Source: Erythrobacteraceae bacterium
GTDB lineage: Bacteria; Pseudomonadota; Alphaproteobacteria; Sphingomonadales; Sphingomonadaceae
Direction: 5' to 3'
Length of the DNA: 64,000 nt
Assembly: GCA_027486035.1 (NCBI GenBank)
Contig: JAIXPX010000033.1
Location: forward strand, 1-64,000
This document shows positions 26,650 to 37,245 of this stretch, in pieces (position 1 is the stretch's first letter; every line of letters begins with the position of its first letter). A program made the translations under genes and the position numbers. The notes beneath the pieces were generated by a model that was not told where the DNA came from, ran no database searches, and was given only the letters and a program-made list of their open reading frames with translations.

Positions 26650-27972
26650 TCAGAAATACTCGCGCACCGCCCTCATCAGACGGGCGGCAAGCGCCATGAC
26701 GCCGGTCTCGCGGGCGAAGGCCCTGTAAACGCCGCCGCGCCCTGCCCCGACCGCACGGATATCGACCGGATCATCGGCCGCGTAGAGGCACAGGCCCGCC
26801 AGCGTCGAGAAGGCGGGCGCGTGATGCGCCTCGGGCATCCCGGTGAGCTGCGGCGGACGGCCGATCCGCACTGGCTGGCCGAGCGCGCTCTGCATGAAGT
26901 CCGCCATTCCGGCGAGCTCCGCCCCGCCGCCGGTGAGCACGACCTGCCCCGCCCGCGCGCCCGAGAAGCCGATCGCCTTCAGCGCCTTGCCGATCTCGGC
27001 GGTGAGCAGCCCGAGCTGCTGGGTGACAACGGCCACCAGCTCGGCCCGCACGATGCGGTTCTTGTCGTCCGCCCCGCGCGCAAGCGGCCCGGCAGGCACG
27101 CCCTCCCCGCTTTCGCCCGGCGGGCTGACGGGGATCAGCTCGCGGTGGTCCGACGGACTGGCGATGGCCGAGCCGGCGACACATTTCAGGCGTTCGGCCT
27201 GACTGCGGCGGATGCCGAAGCTCGAGGCGATCGCATCGGTGATCGAGCCCGAGCCCATCGGCACGGCCTGGAGGCCCAGCAGCATCCCGCCCGCGAACAC
27301 CGCGACATTGGTGATGTCCGCCCCGATCTCGACCAGCGCCACCCCGAGCTCGCGCTCCTCGGGGGTGAGGCAGGCGTGCCCTGCCGCCAGCGGCGCGGCG
27401 ACCACGCCCTCGACATCGAGATGGGCGTTCTGCACCGCCTCGGTAAGGTTCCTGACCGGCGCGCCATCGGCAAGCATCACGTGGATATCGACCCCCAGCC
27501 GCTCGGCATGAAGCCCGCGCGGGTTGGCGACGCCGTGCGCGCCGTCGAGCGTGTAATGCGCCGGCTGCGCGTGCAGCACCTTGCGGCCATCGGGCTGGAT
27601 CATGTCCTGCGCCTCGATCAGCAATTGCTCGACGTCCTCGTCCTCGATCCGGCGGCCGCCGATCTCGATATCGACCGATACGACATTGCTGGCGAGCCCG
27701 GCGCCCGCGCAGGCGATCCAGACAGAGCGCACCGAGACGCCGGTGTCCTTCTCCGCCCGCTCGACCGCGTCGCGGATCGCATGGGCGGCGGCATCCATGT
27801 CGGTGACATAGCCGCGCTTGATCCCGGCGCTGGCGCGATGCCCGCTGCCGAGCACCTGCAGGTCGCCGTTCTCGGTTTCGCCCATGATCATGGCCGAGAT
27901 GCGGAACGAGCCGATATTGACCGCCGCATAGGTGCGGGCAAGGCGGCGCTGGTTGGCTGCACGGGACGCCAT
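26650..27972 (-). CDS. ftsA: Cell division protein FtsA
   Basis: AAVNIGSFRISAMI..., GIKRGYVTDMDAAAHAI, VEIGADITNVAVFAGG, VLTGGGAELAGM. Confidence 0.95.
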   Translation of the reverse strand: MASRAANQRRLARTYAAVNIGSFRISAMIMGETENGDLQVLGSGHRASAGIKRGYVTDMDAAAHAIRDAVERAEKDTGVSVRSVWIACAGAGLASNVVSVDIEIGGRRIEDEDVEQLLIEAQDMIQPDGRKVLHAQPAHYTLDGAHGVANPRGLHAERLGVDIHVMLADGAPVRNLTEAVQNAHLDVEGVVAAPLAAGHACLTPEERELGVALVEIGADITNVAVFAGGMLLGLQAVPMGSGSITDAIASSFGIRRSQAERLKCVAGSAIASPSDHRELIPVSPPGESGEGVPAGPLARGADDKNRIVRAELVAVVTQQLGLLTAEIGKALKAIGFSGARAGQVVLTGGGAELAGMADFMQSALGQPVRIGRPPQLTGMPEAHHAPAFSTLAGLCLYAADDPVDIRAVGAGRGGVYRAFARETGVMALAARLMRAVREYF

Positions 27973-28922
27973 CAGGTGGGGTCCTCCTCACTCTCGGCCC
28001 CGACCTCGGCCCCGTCGGCAGCCGCGTCCTTGGGCGCACCGACCGCATCGGGCAGGCGCAGGTAGAGCCGCGGCGGGGTACGCATGTCGAACGCCACCAC
28101 CTTGCCGCCGAGCAGCCGGTTCTTGCCGTCGAGCCGCGCGAACTTGACGAGCGCACTCGCCGCCTCGACCTCGCCTTCCGGCAGCGCGAGCAATTGCCCG
28201 GTGGTGAAGGTGAGGTTCCAGCGGCGATTGCCGACCCACTCGGCCGCCTCGACCTTGGGCGCGAGCGCGGGGGCAGCGGCAAGCAGCGCCTCGAGCGCCT
28301 GCGCCTGTCTGCCCGCGCCCGGGCCGGCAAGGCGCAGCAGGCCCTTGGCCTTGTCGGCAGCCACGGGTTCGAGCTCCACGCCGCTCGCGTCGATCAGCAC
28401 CAGCCGGTCGGGCTTTTCGAGCACCGCGTGCGGGGTCCGCTCGACAATGTCGATGGCAAGCGTGTGGGGAAGCTGGATCGAGACCCGCGCGTCCTTGACC
28501 CAGCGCAGCTGTTCACGCAGGCGCGTGCGGATCGTGACGGGATCGACCTGCGGCATCGGCTGGCCGAGCTGGTCGGCAACCAGCGCATAGACTTGGCCTT
28601 CGTCCATCCGCTGGTTGCCGGTCACGCGCAGGCCTTCAACCTTGAACCCCGCGTCGGCAGCGACCTTCGCCACCTGCACATGCACCAATGCCGGAACGCC
28701 CGCGAGGCTGGCGATGACGAGCGCCAGCGCGACAGCGCCGCCGATGATCGCGGCGAGCCAGATGCGGCTCCACTGATCCTCGGTGAAGGGCAGCACCCCC
28801 ATCGCCTTGTCGACCACGCCGCTCGCCTGCCCGCGCGCCTTGCGGGCGGTGAGGCTGCGGCTTTCGGCCTTGGCGACGCGGCGGACGCTCGAGGCGCTGC
28901 TACGCCTGATCTGCTGCGCCAT
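27972..28922 (-). CDS. ftsQ: Cell division protein FtsQ
   Basis: Single TM, POTRA-like FKVEGLRVTGNQRMDEGQVYALV; position between ddl and ftsA. Confidence 0.92.
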   Translation of the reverse strand: MAQQIRRSSASSVRRVAKAESRSLTARKARGQASGVVDKAMGVLPFTEDQWSRIWLAAIIGGAVALALVIASLAGVPALVHVQVAKVAADAGFKVEGLRVTGNQRMDEGQVYALVADQLGQPMPQVDPVTIRTRLREQLRWVKDARVSIQLPHTLAIDIVERTPHAVLEKPDRLVLIDASGVELEPVAADKAKGLLRLAGPGAGRQAQALEALLAAAPALAPKVEAAEWVGNRRWNLTFTTGQLLALPEGEVEAASALVKFARLDGKNRLLGGKVVAFDMRTPPRLYLRLPDAVGAPKDAAADGAEVGAESEEDPT

Positions 28923-29889
28923 GCGCGCCTCCCTTTTTCAGGGCATGGACCCGAAGCGCCTCGGCACACAGCATCTCGACGAGATCGGCATAGGCAATGC
29001 CGCAGCCCGCCGCCTGTTCGGGAACGAGGCTCAAGGGCGTCATGCCCGGCTGGGTGTTGGTTTCGAGCACGAAGAGCCCGTCCTCCCCCTGCTCCTCGTC
29101 CCAGCGGAAATCGGTGCGGCTGGTGCCGTGGCAGCCGAGCACCTGATGCGCCTTGACCGCATGGGCCTCGCACAGAGCGGTGATTTCGGGCGGGAGCTTG
29201 GCGGGGAAGATGTGCTCGGTGCGCCCGGCGGTGTATTTGTTCTCGTAATCGTAGAAGCCGTTGGCGACGACGAGTTCGGTAACGCCCAGCGCGCGCGGGC
29301 CGTCGGGGCCGTCGAGCACCGCCGCCGTCAGCTCGCGGCCCTTGATGAAGGGCTCGGCGAGGAGTTCGGCGAATTCCTGCCACGGGCCCTTGGCGTCCGG
29401 CGAGATCGGGTTGCCGACATTGCTGTCCGCGGTGACGATGGCGACACCCACCGAAGAGCCTTCGTTGACGGGCTTCAAGACATAGGGCCGCGGCAGCGGA
29501 TCACGCTCATAGAGCTCATCGCGCGTCACGATCCGCCCGCCGGGCATGGGGATGCCGTGCGGCACCAGCGCCTGCTTGGTCAGTTGCTTGTCAATCGCGA
29601 TCACCGAGGTGGCGAGGCCGGAGTGGGTGTAGGCCAGCCCCATCAGGTCGAGCATCCCCTGCACCGTCCCGTCCTCCCCCGGCACGCCGTGGAGCGCGTT
29701 GAAGACAACATCGGGCTTGGCCTCATGGAGCCGCAGCGCGACATCGCGCCCCATATCGATGCGGGTGACCCGGTGCCCCTTGCTCTCGAGCGCATCGGCG
29801 ACGCCCGCGCCGCTGGTGAGCGAGACCTGCCGCTCGTTCGCCCAGCCGCCCATCAGGACGGCGACGTGGAGTTTTCTGTCGAGGCTCAC
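28900..29889 (-). CDS. ddl: D-alanine-D-alanine ligase
   Basis: VAVLMGGWANERQVSLTSG, NALHGVPGEDGTVQGMLDLMGLAYTHSG, VLGCHGTSRTDFRWDE, ETNTQPGMTPLSLVPEQA. GTG start overlaps the murB stop; ATG at 29916 is an alternative. Confidence 0.94.
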   Translation of the reverse strand: MSLDRKLHVAVLMGGWANERQVSLTSGAGVADALESKGHRVTRIDMGRDVALRLHEAKPDVVFNALHGVPGEDGTVQGMLDLMGLAYTHSGLATSVIAIDKQLTKQALVPHGIPMPGGRIVTRDELYERDPLPRPYVLKPVNEGSSVGVAIVTADSNVGNPISPDAKGPWQEFAELLAEPFIKGRELTAAVLDGPDGPRALGVTELVVANGFYDYENKYTAGRTEHIFPAKLPPEITALCEAHAVKAHQVLGCHGTSRTDFRWDEEQGEDGLFVLETNTQPGMTPLSLVPEQAAGCGIAYADLVEMLCAEALRVHALKKGGAHGAADQA

Positions 29890-30851
29890 GGCCGTCCCAC
29901 TCTCTGGATTTCCCATTCGAGGCTCACGCCGGTCGCGGCGTAGACCTTGTCGCGCACCATTTCGCCCAGCCCTTCGATGTCGGCGCTGGTGGCGGTGCCG
30001 GTGTTGATCAGGAAGTTGGTGTGCTTCTCGCTGACCTGCGCGCCGCCCAGGGTGAGGCCCCGGCAGCCCGCGCGGTCGACCAGTTCCCACGCCTTTTCGC
30101 CCGGCGGGTTCTTGAAGGTCGATCCGCCGGTCTTGGTGCGCAGGGGTTGCGAGGCTTCGCGCGCGGCGGCGATGCGGTCCATCTCGGCGCCGATCGCGGC
30201 AGGCTCTCCCGGGTGGCCCCGGAAGCGCGCCGAGACGACAATCGCGCCGTCGGGCAGGGCCGAGTGGCGGTAGGAGTAGTCGAGTTCCTCGGCATTCAGG
30301 GTGATGAAGCTGCCGTCGTTGAGGATCACCGCGCAATCGATCAGCACGTCCGCCACCTCGCGGCCATAGGCCCCGCCGTTCATCCGCACGAAGCCGCCGA
30401 CCGTGCCGGGGATGCCGCGCAGGAATTCGAGCCCCGCGATGCCCTGATCACGCGCGGTCGAGGCGACGAGGATGCCGCTTGCTCCGCCGCCGCAGGTCAG
30501 TTCCAGCTCGCCCGTGTGCTGGACGCCCGCGAAGGCCTTGCCGAGCCGCACCACGACGCCGGGCACCCCGCCGTCGCGCACGATCATGTTCGAGCCGAGG
30601 CCCAGCGCCATGACCGGGATCTCGCCATCGAGCCTTTCAAGAAAGCCCTTGAGGTCTTCGAGGTCGGCGGGCTCGAACAGCCAGTCGGCAGGGCCACCGG
30701 TCTTGAACCAGGTGTAGGGTGCGAGCGGGGCCTTGTTGGTGAGCTTGCCGCGGATGCCTTCCAGCGGCACGGGCGCGCTCACCCCGCCCTCGACCGCACA
30801 GGTCGGCGCCATGCCCGCGCCGCCGATCCAGGTGTCACCGGGCTGGTTCAC
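29886..30851 (-). CDS. murB: UDP-N-acetylenolpyruvoylglucosamine reductase
   Basis: [61 protein letters not shown]. Confidence 0.95.
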   Translation of the reverse strand: MNQPGDTWIGGAGMAPTCAVEGGVSAPVPLEGIRGKLTNKAPLAPYTWFKTGGPADWLFEPADLEDLKGFLERLDGEIPVMALGLGSNMIVRDGGVPGVVVRLGKAFAGVQHTGELELTCGGGASGILVASTARDQGIAGLEFLRGIPGTVGGFVRMNGGAYGREVADVLIDCAVILNDGSFITLNAEELDYSYRHSALPDGAIVVSARFRGHPGEPAAIGAEMDRIAAAREASQPLRTKTGGSTFKNPPGEKAWELVDRAGCRGLTLGGAQVSEKHTNFLINTGTATSADIEGLGEMVRDKVYAATGVSLEWEIQRVGRP

Positions 30852-32290
30852 GCCGCCCCCCGCTTTGCGGTGATCGCGGGCGCGAGGGCAGCGGCCCACT
30901 TGGTGATGTCGCCTGCGCCGAGGCAGACCACCATGTCTCCGGGCTGGACCTCGCCCGCCAGAATATCGGCCAGGGCATCGGCCCCGGCGATCTCGCGGGC
31001 GGCGCGGTGCCCGCGCGCCTTCATCCCCGCGACCAGCGCGGCGTGATCGACACCCGGGATCGGCTCCTCGCCCGCCGGGTAGACCGGGGCGACATAGGCA
31101 ATGTCGGCGTCGTCGAAGCAGGACTGGAAGTCGTTCATCAGGTCATTCAGGCGCGAATAGCGGTGCGGCTGGGCGACGGCGATCACGCGCCCGCCCTCGG
31201 CCACCGCCTCGCGCGCGGCGGCAAGCACGGCGCGGATCTCGACCGGGTGGTGCGCATAGTCGTCGATCACGGTGACCTTGCCGCCTGCCAGCTCCACCGC
31301 GCCCACTCGCGTGAAGCGCCGCCGCACGCCGCCGAAACGGGCAAAGCCGGTGCGGATCACCTCGTCCGAGCAGCCCATCTCGATCGCCACCGCAATCGCG
31401 GCAAGCGCGTTCTGGACATTGTGGCGGCCCGGCATCGGCAGGTGAACGCCCTCGATCCGGCGGTCCTGCGTGCTGTCCCTTGGCCCACGCTGGCGCACGA
31501 TCACGTCGAAGCTGTTGCCCCCGTCCTCGGAATGGACGTTGACGCCGCAGATGTCGGCCTGGAGCGAGAAGCCGTAGGTCACGACCTTGCGGTCGCGCAC
31601 GTCGCCGATCACGGCCTGCACCACCGGATGGTCCACGCACAGCACCGCCGCCCCGTAGAAGGGCACGTTGTGGATGAACTCCACAAAAGCCCGCTTCACC
31701 CCGTCGAAATCGCCGTAGTGATCCAGATGCTCGGGATCGATGTTGGTGACGACCGCGATGGTGCCGTCGAGGCGCAGGAAGCTGCCGTCGCTCTCGTCGG
31801 CCTCGACCACCATCCAGTCGCTGTCGCCAAGGCGGGCGTTGGAGCCATATTGCTCGATGATCCCGCCATTGATGACCGTCGGGTCGATCCCGCCCGCATC
31901 GAGCAGGGTCGCGATCATCGAGGTGGTGGTGGTCTTGCCGTGGGTGCCGGCCACCGCGACAGTGGACTTCAGCCGCATCAGCTCGGCGAGCATCTCGGCG
32001 CGGCGCACCACGGGGACGCGGGCTTCCAAGGCGGCGGCGACTTCGGGGTTGGAGCGGCGCACCGCTGTCGAGGTGACGACAACGGCCACCCCCGCAACGT
32101 TCTCCGCACGGTGGCCGACATGGACAGTGATCCCGCGCGCGCGCAGCCGCTCCACGCTCGGCCCCTCGGCGATGTCGCTGCCCTGCACGCGGTAGCCGAG
32201 GTTGTGCATCACCTCGGCAATGCCCGACATGCCGATCCCACCGATCCCGACGAAGTGGATCGTGCCGATATCAGTCCCGACACCTTTCAT
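30848..32290 (-). CDS. murC: UDP-N-acetylmuramate-L-alanine ligase
   Basis: [64 protein letters not shown]. Confidence 0.97.
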   Translation of the reverse strand: MKGVGTDIGTIHFVGIGGIGMSGIAEVMHNLGYRVQGSDIAEGPSVERLRARGITVHVGHRAENVAGVAVVVTSTAVRRSNPEVAAALEARVPVVRRAEMLAELMRLKSTVAVAGTHGKTTTTSMIATLLDAGGIDPTVINGGIIEQYGSNARLGDSDWMVVEADESDGSFLRLDGTIAVVTNIDPEHLDHYGDFDGVKRAFVEFIHNVPFYGAAVLCVDHPVVQAVIGDVRDRKVVTYGFSLQADICGVNVHSEDGGNSFDVIVRQRGPRDSTQDRRIEGVHLPMPGRHNVQNALAAIAVAIEMGCSDEVIRTGFARFGGVRRRFTRVGAVELAGGKVTVIDDYAHHPVEIRAVLAAAREAVAEGGRVIAVAQPHRYSRLNDLMNDFQSCFDDADIAYVAPVYPAGEEPIPGVDHAALVAGMKARGHRAAREIAGADALADILAGEVQPGDMVVCLGAGDITKWAAALAPAITAKRGAA

Positions 32291-33516
32291 GCCGCGCTGC
32301 GCTCCCCGGTCTTTTCGCCGCCGGCCGCAGCGGTGGAGGCGCGGGCGCGCAGGCGGGTTGCCGCGGGGGCCGCCTCGCCGACGCGAATCACGTCCATCAG
32401 GTCGATCCCGCTCATCGTCTCGACGAGGTCCGCGAGGTCCCTGGCCGCATCGGGCCGGCCGCAATTGAAGGCGCAGTGCGCCGCGTTAGCGAGGCTCTGC
32501 GGGTTCATGGCCATGACCTGGATCTGCTTGGCGAGCTCCTTGGGCTGGAAGGCGTCCTGCCGGATCATCCGCGCACCGCCCCCCTTGACCATCTCGCGGG
32601 TGTTGACCGCTTGGTGATCGTCGGTCGCAATCGGAAGCGGCACGAGGATCGCCGGGCGGCCCACGGCGGTCAGCTCGGCGATGGTCGAGGCACCCGCGCG
32701 GCCGATGAACAGGTGGGCATCGGCCAGCCGTTCGTGCATGTCCTCGAAATAGGTGCCGAGTTCGGCCGGGATGTCGTGATTGGCATAGCGGCTGCGCACC
32801 GCCTCGAGATCCTCGGGGCGGCATTGCTGGGTGACCTGCAAGCGCTGGCGCAGCGCCGGCGGGAGCATGGCGAGTCCGTCCGGCACCACTTCGGACAGGA
32901 CACGCGCGCCCTGCGATCCCCCGGTGACGAGGATGCGCAAAAGGCTCTCGTCGGTGAAGGCGGGAAAATCCTGTTCGCGCAAGGTCAGCACCTCGGGCCG
33001 CACCGGGTTGCCGGTAAGGTGGACCTTGTGCGCGTGCTTGGGGCTGAGCCGGTCGACCACGTCATAGGAAGTGGCAATGGCATCGACACGCCCCGCCAGA
33101 AGGCGGTTGACCCTGCCCAGCACCGCGTTCTGTTCGTGGACGATGCTCGGCAATCCGGCCGAGGTGGCAGCGAGCAGCGCGGGGAGCGCCGGATAGCCCC
33201 CGAAGCCGATAACGGCGGAAGGCTCGAAGCTCTCGAACAGGCGCAGCGCCATCGAGCGGCCTTCGAGCACCGCGCGCACACCTGCCGGCCAACCGAGCGG
33301 GTTCGTGCCGAAGCGCCCGGCCGGCAGAACGTGGGCAGGCATGAAGTCGGGCTTGCCCGGGATGTTCGCCCCGCGCTCGTCGGTGATCAGCGCGAGGTGA
33401 TGCCCGCGCGCGTGAAGCTCGGTGGCGAGCGCAAAGGCCGGGATCAGGTGCCCGCCCGTGCCCCCTGCGGCGAGCACGACGTGGCGGGACGCGCCGCTGC
33501 GCACCTCGCTGGTCAT
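32287..33516 (-). CDS. murG: UDP-GlcNAc transferase MurG
   Basis: [74 protein letters not shown]. Confidence 0.97.
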   Translation of the reverse strand: MTSEVRSGASRHVVLAAGGTGGHLIPAFALATELHARGHHLALITDERGANIPGKPDFMPAHVLPAGRFGTNPLGWPAGVRAVLEGRSMALRLFESFEPSAVIGFGGYPALPALLAATSAGLPSIVHEQNAVLGRVNRLLAGRVDAIATSYDVVDRLSPKHAHKVHLTGNPVRPEVLTLREQDFPAFTDESLLRILVTGGSQGARVLSEVVPDGLAMLPPALRQRLQVTQQCRPEDLEAVRSRYANHDIPAELGTYFEDMHERLADAHLFIGRAGASTIAELTAVGRPAILVPLPIATDDHQAVNTREMVKGGGARMIRQDAFQPKELAKQIQVMAMNPQSLANAAHCAFNCGRPDAARDLADLVETMSGIDLMDVIRVGEAAPAATRLRARASTAAAGGEKTGERSAA

Positions 33517-34742
33517 GGGCGTTCCTCCTTGCGTTCGATCAGTTCGCGCAAGGATCCTCCCTCGCTGGCGAGGAACGGGTTGCGCCGGGTGATCGCGAGC
33601 AATAGCCCAAGCGTGAAGCACACCGCCAGTGTCGATGAGCCCCCGTAGGAGATCAGCGGCAAGGTCATCCCCTTGGAGGGAAAAAGCTTCAGGTTCACGA
33701 GGATGTTGATGAAGGCCTGCCCCCCGAACTGGGTGATGAGGCCCGCTGCGGCAAGCAGCGCGAAGAGGTTGTCCTCGCCCGTCAGCCGCACCAGCGCGCG
33801 GATCACCAGCCCGCAGTAGAGCAGCACGATCACCGCACACATAAGGAGGCCGAACTCCTCGCCGATCACCGAGAAGATGTAGTCGGTATGGGCCTCGGGC
33901 AGGTTCATCTTGCGGATGCCGAGCCACAGGCCGGTGCCGGTCCAGCCGCCCGCCGTGATGGTGCGCTGGGCAAGGTCCACCTGGTCGAAGGCCGTGCCGC
34001 CGCCGAGGAAGCCGTCGATGCGGTGGCGCGCGTTGTCGTAGAACAGGTAGGCGAGCGTCAGGCCGACCACGCCGACCCCGCCGAGCGCGGCGATGCGCTG
34101 CCACGGCATCCCGGCCAGAAGCACCATGACCAGCCAGATTCCGCCAAAAAGGATCGCATCGCCCAGATTGGGCTGGAGCATCAGCAGCCCTGCGATAAGA
34201 CCGAAGAAGCCGCTCACGTACCAGATCACCGGCAGGTGCGGATCGCGCAGCCGCCAGCTCAGCACCCAGGCGCAGATGATCGCGAAGCCGGGTTTGAGGA
34301 ACTCGGAAGGCTGCAGGCTCATGCCGACATTGATCCAGCGCCGCGCGCCGTTCTTCTCCTCGCCGATGACCGGCACGACGAACAGCAGCGCCAGCATCAC
34401 CGCGCCGACGAGAATACCGAGCCGGCGCGCCTGATCGCGGCTCAGGACACTGAGGCCGATCATCAGCGTCAGGCCCATCAGCTGGAAGACGATATGGCGC
34501 TTGAAGAACATGAAGCCGTCGAGCCGCTCCTTGACGGTCGAGAGCTGGTCGGCGCTGGCAGGCGAGGCAGCGGCGACCGCGACAAGGCCGATGCCCATCA
34601 GCACGAGGATCAGCAGCAACAGCACCTTGTCGATCTCGCGCCACCAGACCCGCAGGGCATCGCGCCAGCGGCGCCGCACCGTCGCGGGCGGCAAGTAGCT
34701 TCCGCCCGCACGCGGCGAGGTCGAGACGAGCGGCGCGGTCAC
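33513..34742 (-). CDS. ftsW: FtsW SEDS glycosyltransferase
   Basis: Multi-TM; MSLQPSEFLKPGFAI, SVIGEEFGLL, LKLFPSKGMTLPLISYGGSS. Confidence 0.96.
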   Translation of the reverse strand: MTAPLVSTSPRAGGSYLPPATVRRRWRDALRVWWREIDKVLLLLILVLMGIGLVAVAAASPASADQLSTVKERLDGFMFFKRHIVFQLMGLTLMIGLSVLSRDQARRLGILVGAVMLALLFVVPVIGEEKNGARRWINVGMSLQPSEFLKPGFAIICAWVLSWRLRDPHLPVIWYVSGFFGLIAGLLMLQPNLGDAILFGGIWLVMVLLAGMPWQRIAALGGVGVVGLTLAYLFYDNARHRIDGFLGGGTAFDQVDLAQRTITAGGWTGTGLWLGIRKMNLPEAHTDYIFSVIGEEFGLLMCAVIVLLYCGLVIRALVRLTGEDNLFALLAAAGLITQFGGQAFINILVNLKLFPSKGMTLPLISYGGSSTLAVCFTLGLLLAITRRNPFLASEGGSLRELIERKEERP

Positions 34743-36124
34743 GGCAGGAGGCTCCGGTCGGCGGCCACGTCATCGCAGGTGTCGCAGCCGGTGATCACGC
34801 CCACCATCTGGCGGAAATGGTGCCCGCGCTTCTCGTAGTCGCGGAACTGGTCATAGGAGGCGCAGGCGGGCGAGAGGAGCACGATCTCGCCCGGACGCGC
34901 GACTTCCTCGGCGCGGCGGACGGCTTCGCTGATGAGCTCGCAGCGCTCGACCCGCACCTGCCCCTCGAGATGCTCGGCAAACATCGGCCCGGCCTCGCCC
35001 ACCGTATAGGCCGCTGCGACATTGCCGAGGTGGTCGGCGCAGGCGCCCAGACCATCCTCCTTGGGCAGCCCGCCGACGATCCAGTGGATGCGAGGGAGCC
35101 CGCCATTGATCGCCGGATCGGGCGGGAAGGCCGCAAGCGCGGGCGCGGCCGAAGCGGCATTGGTCGCCTTGCTGTCGTTGATATAGGTCACGCCCCTCGC
35201 CTCGCAGACCCGCTCCATGCGGTGCGGCAGGCCGCGATAGGTGGCGAGGCCCTTGGCGATCTGTTCGTCCGAAAGGCCGAGCTGGCGGCAGATCGCCACC
35301 GCGACGGCGGCGTTCTGGGCATTGTGCGGCCCGGCCAGCGCAGGCGAGCGCCCGGCCGCGAGCCCGGCCGCCTCGAGATCGGCGGTCCTGACCCGCACCG
35401 GCGCCTTGCCCGCCGCCTCGCGGCGCCCCGCGATGGCAAGCGTCGGCGCGTCCTCGTCGCAGATGACCGCCGTGCCCGTCTGCTGCATCTGGAACAGCCG
35501 TTCCTTGGCCGCGGCATAGGCCGCGAAATCGGCATAGCGATCGAGGTGGTCCGGGGTGATGTTGGTCAGCGCGGCGATATCGCAATCAAGCGTGAAGGTG
35601 AGGTCGATCTGGAAGCTCGACAGTTCGAGCACATAGACGCCGACGCCCTTGTCATTGGGGGCAAGCGGCGCCTGCCCGAGGATCGGATCGCCGATATTGC
35701 CGCCCATCACGCTGGGCACGCCCGCGCTCTTGAGGATGTGGTGGACCAGCGCCGTGGTGGTCGACTTGCCGTTGGTGCCGGTGATCCCGACCACCTTGTG
35801 CGGCGGCAGGCTCACGCGGGCCATCGCAAACAGCTCGATATCGCCGATCACCGGCAGGCCGTATTGCCTGCTGTGCGGGCCGATGGGGTGGGTGTTGAGC
35901 GGCACGCCGGGCGAGACCACCACACCGGCAAATCCGGTGAGGTCGAGCTCCAGCGGGTCGATCAACCGGCAGCGTCCCTCATAGGGTTCGCGCGCATGGG
36001 GCTGGCGGTCCCAGCCGATCACCTCCGCGCCGCTCGCCAGCAAGGCCTCCGCCGCCGCCGCGCCCGAGCGCGCAAGGCCGAGCACCGCGAAGCGCTTTCC
36101 CTTGAAGGCGGAGGAGGTGATCAC
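34739..36124 (-). CDS. murD: UDP-N-acetylmuramoylalanine-D-glutamate ligase
   Basis: FAVLGLARSGAAAAEALLASGAEV, VVGITGTNGKSTTTALVHHIL, LLSPACASYDQFRDYEKRGHHFRQMV. Confidence 0.96.
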   Translation of the reverse strand: MITSSAFKGKRFAVLGLARSGAAAAEALLASGAEVIGWDRQPHAREPYEGRCRLIDPLELDLTGFAGVVVSPGVPLNTHPIGPHSRQYGLPVIGDIELFAMARVSLPPHKVVGITGTNGKSTTTALVHHILKSAGVPSVMGGNIGDPILGQAPLAPNDKGVGVYVLELSSFQIDLTFTLDCDIAALTNITPDHLDRYADFAAYAAAKERLFQMQQTGTAVICDEDAPTLAIAGRREAAGKAPVRVRTADLEAAGLAAGRSPALAGPHNAQNAAVAVAICRQLGLSDEQIAKGLATYRGLPHRMERVCEARGVTYINDSKATNAASAAPALAAFPPDPAINGGLPRIHWIVGGLPKEDGLGACADHLGNVAAAYTVGEAGPMFAEHLEGQVRVERCELISEAVRRAEEVARPGEIVLLSPACASYDQFRDYEKRGHHFRQMVGVITGCDTCDDVAADRSLLP

Positions 36125-36140
36125 GCCTTGCGCCCCTCCC

Positions 36141-37211
36141 TTACCTGAGCTTCAGCGTCGACAGGCCGATCAGCGCGAGCACGATGGCGATGATCCAGAA
36201 GCGGATCACGACCTTGCTCTCGCTCCAGCCGAGCTGTTCGAAATGGTGGTGGATCGGGGCCATGCGGAACACCCGCTTGCCGGTGCGCTTGAACCAGAAC
36301 ACCTGGACGATGACGCTCACCGCCTCGAGCACGAACAGCCCGCCGACGATCGCCAGCACGACCTCGTGGTGCGAGGCGACCGCGATCGCGCCGAGCGCAC
36401 CGCCCAGGGCAAGGCTGCCGGTGTCGCCCATGAACACCGCGGCCGGGGGCGCGTTGAACCACAGGAAGGCGAGGCCCGCCCCCATGATCGCGGCGCAGAA
36501 GATCGCAAGGTCGCCCACGCCCGGCACATGGGGAATGCCGAGATAGGTGGAATAGTCCGCCCGGCCCGCAAGATAGCAGATGATCGCGAAAGTCCCCGCA
36601 GCGATGATTACCGGCATGATCGCGAGGCCGTCCAATCCGTCGGTGAGGTTCACTGCATTGCCCGCGCCGACGATCACGAAGGCGGCAAAGACGTAATAGG
36701 CCGGCCCCAGCGGAATGCTCACGCCGGTCAGGAAGGGCAGGTAGAGATTGGTGTTGATCTGGCTGACGATCAGCCAGGCAGCCACCCCGGCCACCACGAA
36801 CTCCGCCAGCAGACGCACCCGCGCCGGCACGCCCGCGTGGCTGTTCTTGGAGACCTTGTCGTAATCATCGAGGAAGCCGATGATTCCGAAGCCGATCGTC
36901 ACCGCAAAGCACGCCCACACGAAAGGGCTGGCAAGGTTCATCCAGATCAGCAGCGAAAGCGTCAGCGAGACGAGGATCATCAGCCCGCCCATTGTCGGCG
37001 TGCCGCGCTTGGCAAGGTGCGATTGCGGGCCGTCCTCGCGGATCGGCTGGCCCTTGCCCTGCCGCACGCGCAAGAGGTTGATGAAGCGCGGGCCGATGAC
37101 AAGGCCGATCAGCAGCGCAGTCATCAGCGTCGCCCCGGCGCGGAAGCTCTGGTAGCGCACCAGGTTGAGGATGCCTTCGAAGCCAAGCCACTCGGCAAGC
37201 AGATAGAGCAT
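36141..37211 (-). CDS. mraY: Phospho-N-acetylmuramoyl-pentapeptide-transferase
   Basis: [71 protein letters not shown]. Confidence 0.98.
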   Translation of the reverse strand: MLYLLAEWLGFEGILNLVRYQSFRAGATLMTALLIGLVIGPRFINLLRVRQGKGQPIREDGPQSHLAKRGTPTMGGLMILVSLTLSLLIWMNLASPFVWACFAVTIGFGIIGFLDDYDKVSKNSHAGVPARVRLLAEFVVAGVAAWLIVSQINTNLYLPFLTGVSIPLGPAYYVFAAFVIVGAGNAVNLTDGLDGLAIMPVIIAAGTFAIICYLAGRADYSTYLGIPHVPGVGDLAIFCAAIMGAGLAFLWFNAPPAAVFMGDTGSLALGGALGAIAVASHHEVVLAIVGGLFVLEAVSVIVQVFWFKRTGKRVFRMAPIHHHFEQLGWSESKVVIRFWIIAIVLALIGLSTLKLR

Positions 37212-37245
37212 TCAATAGTCCTTTGGTGCCCGCAAAGCGCGGGCG